A stretch of 60,530 nt of DNA from Streptococcus suis. GTDB lineage: Bacteria > Bacillota > Bacilli > Lactobacillales > Streptococcaceae. The stretch lies in the NCBI GenBank assembly GCA_029593465.1, contig JAKTNK010000012.1, positions 1 through 60,530 of the forward strand. Direction: 5' to 3'. This document shows, in pieces, positions 52,774 through 60,530 of the stretch. A program made the position numbers and the translations under genes. The notes beneath the pieces were generated by a model. That model saw only the letters and a program-made list of their open reading frames with translations, made no database searches and was not told where the DNA came from. The number at the start of each line of letters is the position of its first letter. Position 1 is the stretch's first letter.

Positions 52774-53379
52774 ATGAAACTTATCGGACTTGTGGGAACA
52801 AATTCCTCAAAATCAACCAACCGTATGCTCTTGCAATACATCGCAAAGCACTATGCTGACAAAGCTGACATTGAACTACTAGAAGTCAAGGACTTGCCTG
52901 TTTTTAATAAGCCGGCTGACAAGCAGCTTCCTGAGGAAGTGTTAGCAATGGCTGATAAAATCGACAACGCTGACGGCGTTATCATTGGCACACCAGAGTA
53001 CGATCACTCTATACCCGCTGTTTTGATGAATGCTCTAGCCTGGCTATCCTACGGCATCTTTCCTCTGCTCCACAAACCAGTGATGATTACCGGAGCATCC
53101 TACGGCACCTTAGGATCATCACGCGCCCAGCTGCAACTGCGTCAAATATTAAACGCTCCTGAGTTAAAAGCCAATGTGCTACCAGATGAATTCCTGCTGT
53201 CGCATTCGCTCCAAGCTTTTGACAATGACGGTAATCTCTTTGATTTAGAGACCATTCAAAAACTAGATGCGATCTTTGATGATTTCCGCCTGTTTGTCAA
53301 CATCACGGGAAAATTATCAAATGCGCAAGCCTTACTACATAAGGAAGCCGAAAACTTTGACTGGGAAAACTTGAGCTAA
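52774..53379 (+). CDS. NADPH-dependent FMN reductase (flavodoxin-like)
   Basis: This 201-residue flavin reductase uses NAD(P)H to reduce FMN or quinone-like acceptors. The start KLIGLVGTNSSKSTNRMLLQYI is the FMN-phosphate loop, and GVIIGTPEYDHSIPAVLMNALAWLS with PVMITGASYGTLGSSRAQLQLRQIL are the family's conserved blocks. It has a GGAGA ribosome site and is followed after 17 bp by a longer paralogue. TTGACT near 52695 may belong to its promoter. Confidence 0.88.
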   Translation: MKLIGLVGTNSSKSTNRMLLQYIAKHYADKADIELLEVKDLPVFNKPADKQLPEEVLAMADKIDNADGVIIGTPEYDHSIPAVLMNALAWLSYGIFPLLHKPVMITGASYGTLGSSRAQLQLRQILNAPELKANVLPDEFLLSHSLQAFDNDGNLFDLETIQKLDAIFDDFRLFVNITGKLSNAQALLHKEAENFDWENLS

Positions 53380-53396
53380 TTAGGAGGAAAAACACT

Positions 53397-54641
53397 ATGA
53401 AATTTGTTGGCCTTGTCGGATCAAACGCAGAACAATCATACAACCGTATGCTGCTGCAATTTATCCAACGTCACTTTAAACTATTATTTGAACTGGAAGT
53501 TCTCGAAATCAAAGATGTGCCCATGTTTAATCAAGACGAAGACCAGTCTGAAAACTTTGCACTTCGCTACCTCTACAACAAAATCACACGAGCAGATGGC
53601 GTTATCATCGCTACACCCGAGCACAACCATACCATCACCCCGGCCCTCAAAAGCACCTTGGAGTGGCTCTCCTTCGGCGATCGTCATCCATTTGAAAACA
53701 AACCGGTGATGATTGTTGGCGCGTCCTACTACGACCAAGGGACATCGCGTGCGCAAGTACACCTTCGCAAAATCCTAGATGCTCCTGGTGTTAACGCTTA
53801 TACCCTTCCTGGTAATGAATTTTTGTTGGGCAAAGCCAAAGAAGCCTTCGATGAGAATGGCAATCTTATCAACCAAGGAACGATTGATTTTCTAACGTCT
53901 TGTTTAGATAATTTCATCAAGTACGTCGGTGTGGTCAAACAACTGCAAAAACCAAAACCAATCGAACCAGAAGATTTGTATGTGACCAAGCCCATCAAAA
54001 CAACTGTGCAAGGAATTGACCCTGACGATCCTGACTGGCTAGATAAGGCAGCTGCTCAAGTCAATGCGGTTGAAGGTGACACCTACGTCAAGTTGGACAA
54101 TGGTCTGTTAACGGTCAATCAGCTCAATATGTTCTTAAACGCAATGCCGTTTGAATTGACCTACGCGGACGATAACAACCAATTCTTGTATTACAATAAC
54201 AAGCATCAAGAAGCATCAACCATGCTCGGCAAGCGGGTACGCGAACAGGTCGGTAACCGTCTAGGAACTGTCCATGGAACGCTTCCACCTGCTCGGATGA
54301 AAAATGTTGAGTGGGTGGTTGGAAGCCTACGAAACGGCAATGAAGAGTACGTCCGCACCATCGTCCCAGGAACACCACCTGAAATCATCAATACTCACAA
54401 TTACCAAGCCATGTACTACCCAGATGGTTCCTACGCTGGCATCAACGAAATCATCTTTAATTTCAAACCATGGCTAGACTGGTATCTGACAGCAACTGGT
54501 CAACGTTTGGTCGGTGGCAATGCTCCTACCCATCAGGCAACACCTACTGCTGATGCAACATCTGGAGCATCTGAGACAGGAGGCCCCGCCGAAACACCAG
54601 CAATGGAAGCTGATGCAACATCTGGAGCATCTGAAAGCTAA
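53397..54641 (+). CDS. FMN reductase fused to a PAS-like domain
   Basis: This 414-residue protein is a fusion. Residues 1-185 repeat the flavin reductase fold of the upstream gene (KFVGLVGSNAEQSYNRMLLQFI, GVIIATPEHNHTITPALKSTLEWLSFG). Residues ~235-385 look like a PAS_10/DUF438-type sensor domain (LNAMPFELTYADDNNQFLYYNNKHQEASTMLGKRV ... GTLPPARMKNVEWVVGSLRNGNEEYVRTIVPG). The tail has two copies of ADATSGASE encoded by an exact 26-bp repeat. The pairing suggests redox sensing or electron transfer tied to flavin; the substrate is unknown. It is probably cotranscribed with the preceding reductase and perhaps the formate/nitrite channel. Confidence 0.8.
   Translation: MKFVGLVGSNAEQSYNRMLLQFIQRHFKLLFELEVLEIKDVPMFNQDEDQSENFALRYLYNKITRADGVIIATPEHNHTITPALKSTLEWLSFGDRHPFENKPVMIVGASYYDQGTSRAQVHLRKILDAPGVNAYTLPGNEFLLGKAKEAFDENGNLINQGTIDFLTSCLDNFIKYVGVVKQLQKPKPIEPEDLYVTKPIKTTVQGIDPDDPDWLDKAAAQVNAVEGDTYVKLDNGLLTVNQLNMFLNAMPFELTYADDNNQFLYYNNKHQEASTMLGKRVREQVGNRLGTVHGTLPPARMKNVEWVVGSLRNGNEEYVRTIVPGTPPEIINTHNYQAMYYPDGSYAGINEIIFNFKPWLDWYLTATGQRLVGGNAPTHQATPTADATSGASETGGPAETPAMEADATSGASES
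54549..54634 (+). repeat. Exact 26-bp direct repeat in the FMN reductase/PAS tail
   Basis: A 26-bp sequence beginning gctgatgcaacatctgg occurs at 54549-54574 and 54609-54634, 60 bp apart and in frame, making the repeated ADATSGASE in the protein tail. It is a likely spot for length variation. Confidence 0.85.
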
Positions 54642-54715
54642 ACCAAAAGAAGCAAACGCTTCTAATTGGAAGGACTTTAGCAATCGTGTCATTACTGCCA
54701 CGAGAAGGAGATTAT

Positions 54716-55498
54716 ATGTTTTACGATAAAATTGTTGCTGCTTGTACAAAAAAAGAAGCCCTTTTCTCAGAAAGCCTCGGGCGCTATGCCCTTCGCTCCA
54801 TGTTTGCAGGTGCCTTTTTGACCATGTCCACAGCTGTCGGAATCATCGGAGCTGACACCATATCCAGTCAATTTCCAGCTCTAGCCAAATTTGTTTTCAC
54901 CTTCATTTTTGCCATCGGTTTGGTCTATGTCCTTATTTTTAATGGTGAGCTAGCCACATCCAATATGATGTATCTCACAACCGGTGCTTACTACAAGCTT
55001 ATTAGCTGGAAAAAGGTTGTCACCATCTTACTATACTGCACCTTTTTCAATCTGGTCGGTGTTGCTATTCTAGCATGGCTCTTCAACCAATCCTTTGCTT
55101 TTAACCACCTGACTGAAAACTCATTTGTTATCCATACCGTCCAAGTCAAATTAGCCAAGGGCAATTGGATGGCATTTATCGAGGGTATCACTGCCAATAT
55201 GTTTGTCAATATGGCCATCCTTGGTTACCTGCTACTCAAAGAAGAAGCTGCCAAATTTTTCATTGTGGTCTCAGCTATCTTTATGTTTGTTCTGCTATCA
55301 AACGAACACTTAATCGCTAACTTCGCTTCCTTCCTCCTAGCCGGCTTTAGTCCCGTTGAGCATATCAAAGGTTTTGACCTTCTCAACATCCTTCGTCAAT
55401 GGGGTATCGTCTTTTTGGGCAACTGGATTGGAGGCGGGCTCTTCATAGGAATAGCCTATGGCTGGCTCAATAAAAGCAAAACCAATTATCTAGACTAA
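54716..55498 (+). CDS. Formate/nitrite transporter family channel (FNT)
   Basis: This 260-residue six-helix channel of the FNT family (FocA/NirC) passes formate, nitrite or similar small anions. It has the N-terminal RYALRSMFAGAFLTMSTAVGI, the central GELATSNMMYLTTGAYY, a long re-entrant segment and the C-terminal NWIGGGLFIGIAYGW helix. I use the ATG at 54716, after AGAAGGAG; the frame opening at 54686 has none. It lies 74 bp after the FMN reductase/PAS gene and likely shares a transcript with it. Formate export by pyruvate formate-lyase-positive cells is the natural role in streptococci. Confidence 0.88.
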   Translation: MFYDKIVAACTKKEALFSESLGRYALRSMFAGAFLTMSTAVGIIGADTISSQFPALAKFVFTFIFAIGLVYVLIFNGELATSNMMYLTTGAYYKLISWKKVVTILLYCTFFNLVGVAILAWLFNQSFAFNHLTENSFVIHTVQVKLAKGNWMAFIEGITANMFVNMAILGYLLLKEEAAKFFIVVSAIFMFVLLSNEHLIANFASFLLAGFSPVEHIKGFDLLNILRQWGIVFLGNWIGGGLFIGIAYGWLNKSKTNYLD

Positions 55499-55510
55499 GC
55501 TGATTACCGA

Positions 55511-55535
55511 AAGAAGATTGCAAAATCTTCTTTTT
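55511..55535 (+). terminator. Terminator after the FNT gene
   Basis: AAGAAGATT ... AATCTTCTT followed by TTT, 13 bp beyond the stop codon. Confidence 0.75.
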
Positions 55536-55537
55536 CG

Positions 55538-55568
55538 TTGCCCTTTTTTAACAGGGTTATGGTAAAAT
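55538..55568 (+). promoter_or_regulatory. Promoter of rnhC, possibly giving a leaderless mRNA
   Basis: An extended -10 (TGGTAAAAT, box 55563-55568) with a weak TTGCCC (55538-55543) 19 bp upstream. Transcription would start near 55575, at the ATG at 55576, and no ribosome site is visible. Confidence 0.5.
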
Positions 55569-55575
55569 GTTTGCT

Positions 55576-56487
55576 ATGAATACATTGGTTTTTCAACTAC
55601 CTGAAATTCTTATCAAGGATTTAAAACAGCGATTATCCCCTTACCAAATCAGCAATAACAATCCCTACGTCAGCTTTGCAGCCAATCACCTGGAGGCTAC
55701 CCTTTTGGTATATACCTCTGGCAAAGTTGTCCTCCAAGGCAAGGGGGCTAAAGAACTGGCCAAACTGCTAGCATTATCATCTCCTCCAAACGAAAAAGTA
55801 CACGATACGACAATAGCAAAAGCCGGGCAAAACATGCCCTTAATCGGCACTGATGAAGTCGGAAATGGGTCTTATTTTGGTGGGATTGCTGTGGTGGCAA
55901 GCTTTGTCAGACCTGAAGACCACGCCTTTCTAAGAAACCTAGGAGTGGATGATTCAAAACGCATGACTGACCAAAACATTCAAGCCATCGCCCCTCTTCT
56001 CGAAGGGAAAATCCCCCACCAAGCCCTCCTTCTCTCACCCCAAAAATACAATCAAGTGGTCGGAAAAGGGCTAGCCCATAACGCCGTCTCGGTCAAAGTG
56101 GCTTTGCATAATCAGGCCATTTTCCTCCTGTTGCAAAAAGGAGTAACCGCTGATAAAATCGTCATCGACGCCTTTACCTCAGCGACAAACTATCAAAAAT
56201 ACGTAACCAAGGAAACCAACCAAGTCACGCAAGCCGTCACTTTAGAAGAAAAGGCCGAGAGCCATTATCTGGCTGTTGCTGTGTCATCCATTATCGCACG
56301 CGCTATGTTTTTAGATAACCTCAAACAACTCGGTGAAGAGGTCGGTTTCAAGCTACCAAGCGGTGCCTCTAGCAAGTCCGATAAAGTGGCTAGCCAGCTA
56401 TTAGCCGCCTATGGTATGGACAGTCTCGCCTACACGGCTAAATTGCACTTTGCCAATACCAAAAAAGCACAAGCATTACTGAAATAA
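55576..56487 (+). CDS. rnhC: Ribonuclease HIII
   Basis: This 303-residue RNase HIII removes RNA from RNA-DNA hybrids. The N-terminal TBP-like substrate-binding domain (~1-80) precedes the catalytic RNase H fold with [19 protein letters not shown] (~90), [12 protein letters not shown] and [19 protein letters not shown]. The normal motif ends FGP; here it is FGG. An in-frame ATG at 55567 overlaps the -10 box, so the ATG at 55576 is preferred. It is followed by lepB after 20 bp. Confidence 0.93.
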   Translation: MNTLVFQLPEILIKDLKQRLSPYQISNNNPYVSFAANHLEATLLVYTSGKVVLQGKGAKELAKLLALSSPPNEKVHDTTIAKAGQNMPLIGTDEVGNGSYFGGIAVVASFVRPEDHAFLRNLGVDDSKRMTDQNIQAIAPLLEGKIPHQALLLSPQKYNQVVGKGLAHNAVSVKVALHNQAIFLLLQKGVTADKIVIDAFTSATNYQKYVTKETNQVTQAVTLEEKAESHYLAVAVSSIIARAMFLDNLKQLGEEVGFKLPSGASSKSDKVASQLLAAYGMDSLAYTAKLHFANTKKAQALLK

Positions 56488-56507
56488 TAAAGGATATTTG
56501 ATATTTT

Positions 56508-57101
56508 ATGAAACGTTTTATTAGAGAATGGGGACTCGTCATTCTATTTCTTAGCATCTTCTTCCTCACGCGTTGGTTAGTCTGGATACCAGTAACCGTT
56601 GATGGGCATTCGATGGACCCGACCTTGACCAACGGCGAGCGGCTGATTGTCATCAAAACGGCTAAAATAGATCGCTTCGATATGGTTGTTGCTAGTGAAA
56701 CCGATCAAGGTGTCACGAAACAAATTGTCAAACGGGTCATCGGTCTTCCTGGCGATACTATCCGATACGACCAAGACAAGCTCTTTGTCAATGGAAAAGA
56801 AACCCAAGAAAGCTATCTCAAAACCTACCTCAAGCGGTTCCAAAAAGACAAACTTCAAAAGACATACGCCTATAACCCTTACTTTCAGACACTAGCCAAG
56901 GCTAGCCATGCCTTCACCCAAAATAGCACTGGACATACCAGCTTTGAAGTCAAAGTTCCCAAAGGACAATACTACCTTCTCGGTGACGACCGCATTGTTT
57001 CCAAAGATAGCCGTGCCGTCGGGACATTTGCCAAAGGCAATATCGTTGGAGAAGTTAAATTCCGTTACTGGCCATTCTCTAAAATCGGTTCCTTGGACTA
57101 G
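56508..57101 (+). CDS. lepB: Signal peptidase I
   Basis: This 197-residue membrane serine protease removes signal peptides from secreted preproteins. One N-terminal helix (WGLVILFLSIFFLTRWLVWIPV) leads to GHSMDPTL (catalytic Ser ~35), KRVIGLPGDTI (catalytic Lys ~76) and YYLLGDDRIVSKDSRAVG. It is the usual Gram-positive short form. The order rnhC-lepB-recD2 is typical of streptococci. Confidence 0.95.
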   Translation: MKRFIREWGLVILFLSIFFLTRWLVWIPVTVDGHSMDPTLTNGERLIVIKTAKIDRFDMVVASETDQGVTKQIVKRVIGLPGDTIRYDQDKLFVNGKETQESYLKTYLKRFQKDKLQKTYAYNPYFQTLAKASHAFTQNSTGHTSFEVKVPKGQYYLLGDDRIVSKDSRAVGTFAKGNIVGEVKFRYWPFSKIGSLD

Positions 57102-57135
57102 GGGGCTAGCCAATCTTTTCGTCGTCATTTAGTTG

Positions 57136-57166
57136 GAGGCTAGGACACCTGTCCAGCCTCTTTTTC
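57136..57166 (+). terminator. Terminator after lepB
   Basis: GAGGCTaGGACA cct GTCCaGCCTC followed by TTTTTC, 34 bp after the lepB stop. Confidence 0.8.
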
Positions 57167-57182
57167 TATAGAAAGCATTACT

Positions 57183-59690
57183 ATGACAACTTATTTTTCC
57201 GGCACCATTGAGCGCCTTATTTTCGAAAATGCCAATAATTTTTTTAAAATCTTACTGCTAGCAATCGATGATACTGACAGCGATTATGATGAGGTTGACA
57301 TCATTGTCACTGGGACCATCGGCGATATTGTAGAAGGCGAGGCCTACACCTTTTGGGGCAACTTGGTACAGCATCCCAAATACGGCCAGCAGCTGAAAGC
57401 CGATCGCTACGAAAGAGCCAAGCCGACAGCAGCTGGACTGATTAAGTATTTTTCAAGTGACCACTTCAAGGGGATTGGACGAAAAACAGCGGAAAAAATC
57501 GTTGACCTGTACGGACAAGACCCCATTGATAAAATCCTTGAAGACCCTAGCCAACTCGACAGTATTTCGGGCTTGTCTAAGGTCAATCGTGAACGCTTTG
57601 TCGCCAAACTCAAACTCAATTATGGGACAGAACAAATTCTCACCAAACTCGCTCAGTACGGTTTATCCTCCAAACTAGCCCTGCAAGTCTTTAACCAGTA
57701 CCAAGACCAAAGCCTTCCCACCATAGAAGCCAACCCCTATCAACTCGTTGAAGACATTCAAGGCATTGGCTTTAAAACAGCTGACCAGCTAGCTGAACAG
57801 CTGGGTATCGCAGCAGATGCACCTGAGCGTTACAGGGCTGGATTGATTCATACCCTCTCTGAAAGTTCCCTCCAAACGGGCAATACCTACATGGAAGCAA
57901 GAGAGCTTCTCGAAGCAACCCTCTATCTTCTTGAGACTAGCCGGCAAATCGAACTAAACCCAAGCCTAGTAGCAGCTGAATTGACACATCTACTAGACGA
58001 GGACAAGGTACAGACTATCGGAACCAAAGTCTTTGACAATACTCTCTACTATGCCGAAGAGGGTATCCACAAGCACCTAACCCGCCTGTTGACAAATGGG
58101 GACAACTTGTCTTTTTCACAAGAAGTTATCAACAAAGAAATCAACAAGGCCCAGGACAAGCTTGGCCTCCAGTACGACCCTATCCAAAAAGAAGCCATCG
58201 CTAAGGCTTTGACTAACCGTGTCTTTATCTTAACAGGAGGTCCTGGAACAGGAAAAACGACGGTTATCAACGGAATTATTGAAGCCTATAGCCAGCTACA
58301 CCACATTGACCCCCACAAAAACCAGTCCCCCATTCTGTTAGCAGCTCCAACAGGTCGTGCTGCTCGTCGCATGAATGAATTAACTAATCTCCCAAGTGCC
58401 ACTATCCACAGACACTTGGGCTTAACTGGGGACGGGGAGGATTACCAAACCCTGGACGACTACTTAGATGCTGATTTGATTATCGTTGACGAATTTTCCA
58501 TGGTGGATACCTGGTTGGCCAATCAACTGTTCAGCGCTATTTCAGCACGTAGCCAACTGATTATCGTAGGGGATAGCGATCAGCTTCCATCTGTCGGCCC
58601 AGGTCAGGTCTTGGCTGATTTGTTAAGCATCACAGACTTGCCACACAGTCGTCTGGAGAAGATTTTTCGCCAGTCGGAAGACTCAACCATCGTTACCTTG
58701 GCCAGTCAAATTCGCCAAGGCATTTTACCAAAGGATTTTACTGCTAAAAAGGCTGATCGTTCTTACTTTGAAGCTCAGGCAAGCCACATTCCAAGTATGG
58801 TGGAAAAAATTGTCTCTTCTGCTTTAAAGAGCGGGATTGAAGCCCCTGATATTCAAGTCCTGGCGCCTATGTATAAGGGAGAGGCTGGCATCCATAGCCT
58901 CAATACGCTGTTACAGGAACTACTAAACCCTCTAGAAGGTGGACTAGCATTTACCTTTAATCAGCAAGTATTTAGGGAGGGTGATAAGGTTCTCCACTTA
59001 GTCAATGATGCTGAGCACAACGTTTTTAATGGCGATATCGGCTATATCACAGACCTCCTCCCAGCCAAATACACCGATAGCAAGCAAGATGAAATCACCA
59101 TTCAGTTTGACGGCAATGAAGTCATCTATCCTCGTAACGAATGGGGCAAAATCACCTTGGCCTATGCCATGTCTATCCATAAGTCTCAAGGAAGCGAGTT
59201 TCAAGTGGTTATCCTACCAATCACTCGTCAAAGCAGTCGTATGCTTCAACGCAACCTCATCTATACCGCTATTACCCGCTCTAAAAGTAAGCTCATCCTT
59301 TTAGGAGAATGGGCTGCCTTTAATCAAGCCGTGCACACCAAAGGAGCCGTGCGTCAAACTTGGTTGGCACAGCGATTCGAGGAAGGCCTTGCAGATACCC
59401 CGCTTGTGGGCAAGTTATCCACAAAACATGCCATTGGTACACCTTTAACCGGGGAAAACGACCCTCAAAAAACGCAACAAGACAGCCCCAAAAACCTTGA
59501 TAATATTGAGTTTTCAACCCCTAAAGATTCTTATCAACAACCTGTGGATAAGGGTGTTAATAAGACCGTTGAAAACCAGCCCATCTACCGCTTAACCACT
59601 GATAATCTCTCGCACATTGACCCGATGATTGGGATTACAGCGATTGATTTGGAGCAATTTTTCAAGACCAAAAAAGCTAGTCCTATGTGA
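57183..59690 (+). CDS. recD2: ATP-dependent DNA helicase RecD2
   Basis: This 835-residue superfamily 1B 5'-3' helicase is involved in replication fork maintenance and repair. An N-terminal OB-like and helix-hairpin-helix region (FKGIGRKTAEKIVDLYG, IQGIGFKTADQLAEQLG) precedes the motor: TGGPGTGKTTVINGI (Walker A, ~352-366), LIIVDEFSMVD (motif II), GDSDQLPSVGPGQVL, and AYAMSIHKSQGSEF with IYTAITRSK at the C-terminal end. The terminal ~120 residues are low complexity. The stop codon TGA (59688-59690) coincides with the first bases of an IS inverted repeat, so the natural C-terminus may have been slightly longer. Confidence 0.94.
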   Translation: MTTYFSGTIERLIFENANNFFKILLLAIDDTDSDYDEVDIIVTGTIGDIVEGEAYTFWGNLVQHPKYGQQLKADRYERAKPTAAGLIKYFSSDHFKGIGRKTAEKIVDLYGQDPIDKILEDPSQLDSISGLSKVNRERFVAKLKLNYGTEQILTKLAQYGLSSKLALQVFNQYQDQSLPTIEANPYQLVEDIQGIGFKTADQLAEQLGIAADAPERYRAGLIHTLSESSLQTGNTYMEARELLEATLYLLETSRQIELNPSLVAAELTHLLDEDKVQTIGTKVFDNTLYYAEEGIHKHLTRLLTNGDNLSFSQEVINKEINKAQDKLGLQYDPIQKEAIAKALTNRVFILTGGPGTGKTTVINGIIEAYSQLHHIDPHKNQSPILLAAPTGRAARRMNELTNLPSATIHRHLGLTGDGEDYQTLDDYLDADLIIVDEFSMVDTWLANQLFSAISARSQLIIVGDSDQLPSVGPGQVLADLLSITDLPHSRLEKIFRQSEDSTIVTLASQIRQGILPKDFTAKKADRSYFEAQASHIPSMVEKIVSSALKSGIEAPDIQVLAPMYKGEAGIHSLNTLLQELLNPLEGGLAFTFNQQVFREGDKVLHLVNDAEHNVFNGDIGYITDLLPAKYTDSKQDEITIQFDGNEVIYPRNEWGKITLAYAMSIHKSQGSEFQVVILPITRQSSRMLQRNLIYTAITRSKSKLILLGEWAAFNQAVHTKGAVRQTWLAQRFEEGLADTPLVGKLSTKHAIGTPLTGENDPQKTQQDSPKNLDNIEFSTPKDSYQQPVDKGVNKTVENQPIYRLTTDNLSHIDPMIGITAIDLEQFFKTKKASPM

Positions 59691-59741
59691 ACTGCACCCC
59701 AAAAGTTAGACATAAAATCTAACGATTGGGGTGTTTTTCTG

Positions 59742-60278
59742 ATGACATTAAGTTATGAAGATAAACTAGAAATATATGAGCTGAGAAAGAGTGGCGTGTC
59801 GTTTGCCAATCTTAGCCAGACACATAACGTCACTACTGCCAATCTTACGTACATGATAAAACTCATGGATCGATATGGAGTAGAAATCGTTGAAAAAGGT
59901 AAAAATAGGTATTATTCGCCTGAATTAAAACTGGAAATCATCAATAAAGTCTTGCTTAAAGGTCAGTCCCAGTATCAAGTGTCACTTGACTATGCTCTCT
60001 CAAATTCAGGAATGCTTCCCAATTGGATAGCACAATACACGAAAAACGGCTATACTATTCTTGAAAAATCAAGAGGGAGACCGAGCAAGATGGGACGTAA
60101 GCGTAAGAAAACCTGGAATGAAATGACGGAATTAGAGCGACTTCAGGAGGAAAATGAACGTCTTAGAAGGGAGGTCGTCTTCCTAAAAAAGTTAGAGGAA
60201 CTAGATGTGAGGGACGAAGCTCTAGCGCGCGAACGGCAGAAACAATTAGAGACATGGTCCAAGGAGGATTCCGACTAG
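59742..60278 (+). CDS. IS3-family transposase OrfA
   Basis: This 178-residue protein has two helix-turn-helix parts: [46 protein letters not shown], and the second around [26 protein letters not shown] leucine-zipper-like coiled coil follows ([25 protein letters not shown]). An A AAA AAG slippery site at 60185-60191, in the right phase inside that coiled coil, should give the -1 frameshift OrfAB transposase. Confidence 0.9.
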   Translation: MTLSYEDKLEIYELRKSGVSFANLSQTHNVTTANLTYMIKLMDRYGVEIVEKGKNRYYSPELKLEIINKVLLKGQSQYQVSLDYALSNSGMLPNWIAQYTKNGYTILEKSRGRPSKMGRKRKKTWNEMTELERLQEENERLRREVVFLKKLEELDVRDEALARERQKQLETWSKEDSD

Positions 60279-60530
60279 ACCTCCTACTTGCGACAGCTAA
60301 AATGCCTCGCTCAACTTATTATTATCAAGTCAAGCAATTAGATAAACCGGACAAGAACAAAGCCATTAAGACTGAAGTTAAAGCTATCTATGATGAACAT
60401 AAAGGTAATTACGGCTATCGTCGAATTTATTTAGAATTACGAAATCGTGGTTTTATCATCAATCACAAGAAGGTGCAGCGCTTGATGAAAGAGTTGGGCT
60501 TGACCGCTCGTATTCGTCGTAAACGCAAGT
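60191..60530 (+). CDS. IS3-family transposase OrfB (partial, runs off the window)
   Basis: The -1 frame continues after the slippery site and also has an internal ATG at 60254 ([25 protein letters not shown]). The visible part includes the HTH_21 region [39 protein letters not shown], typical of the start of OrfB; the DDE core lies beyond the window. Confidence 0.88.

Larger units (their letters stand above)
59688..60530 (+). mobile_element. IS3-family (IS150-like) insertion sequence, cut by the window edge
   Basis: The left inverted repeat begins TGAACTGCACCCCAAAAG and folds back on itself (CACCCCA ... TGGGGTG enclosing TTAGA ... TCTAA), the usual read-through block. orfA is complete and orfB is open to the end of the window. 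It differs from the decayed IS at 1529. There are no disabling mutations in the visible part. Confidence 0.88.

Noticed and set aside
1-60530. CRISPR array
   Set aside because: No set of regularly spaced near-identical 25-40 bp repeats with unique spacers was found; the repeats seen are paired arm sites, attachment copies or in-gene duplications.

Overview
The window is a chromosomal segment of a Streptococcus, a low-GC Gram-positive coccus. This is supported by the rplM-rpsI operon, the small streptococcal RadA, Dut, LepB, RNase HIII and RecD2 proteins, a YSIRK-type/LPxTG surface amylopullulanase of the kind known from S. suis, and an ICESt3/Tn916-superfamily conjugative element. The species cannot be fixed from the sequence. 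I see no rRNA genes, tRNA genes or CRISPR array.

The left three quarters (1-45531) is a tandem pile-up of integrated elements at the 3' end of rpsI (ribosomal protein S9). A copy of the rpsI 3' end, still encoding ...[12 protein letters not shown]-stop, occurs at about 3223, about 18807 and in the true gene at 45530. Immediately left of each copy lies a tyrosine integrase gene (a remnant at 2781-3104, intact at 17509-18663, intact at 44203-45423).

Element 1 (window start to about 3222) is a wreck. It holds a Toprim/DUF3991-type gene killed by a 10-bp tandem duplication and a nonsense codon, a decayed IS3-family element, and the C-terminal third of an integrase.

Element 2 (about 3223-18806) carries an AbrB/Doc toxin-antitoxin pair, a truncated AlbA/Schlafen-like regulator fused to an IS remnant, a broken Fe-S assembly (MIP18/SufT-like) gene, the 2142-residue amylopullulanase gene with a catabolite-response promoter, a decayed ISAs1 element, and an IME-type module: two MobC-like proteins with an oriT-like site but no relaxase, a nonsense-split replication organiser, an excisionase-like protein, a repressor and an integrase.

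Element 3 (about 18807-45529) is a complete-looking 27-kb ICE. Its left part is a defence cluster: an Mrr-like nuclease, a GmrSD-like type IV enzyme and type III restriction Res/Mod. Next comes a control module with a CI/S24 repressor, an ImmA protease and an Arp1-like repressor facing the conjugation operon across a nested palindromic operator, plus a lipoprotein and a DUF3800-like gene. The conjugation operon follows: a leader peptide/attenuator, two HelP-like DUF961 proteins, an FtsK-type coupling protein, oriT, an HTH-fused Rep_trans relaxase, ConB/C/D/E/G homologues and a lysozyme-CHAP hydrolase. Xis and Int close the element.

The right part (45530-59690) is core genome: rpsI, rplM with a probable L13 leader, a YacP-like NYN protein, rlmB, a small membrane protein, radA (no ATG/GTG/TTG start available; apparently ATC), dut, a decayed sugar PTS gene behind an RpiR regulator, a YbaN-like protein, two flavin reductases (one fused to a PAS-like domain), a formate/nitrite transporter, rnhC, lepB and recD2. 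A second IS3-family element abuts the recD2 stop codon and runs off the window.
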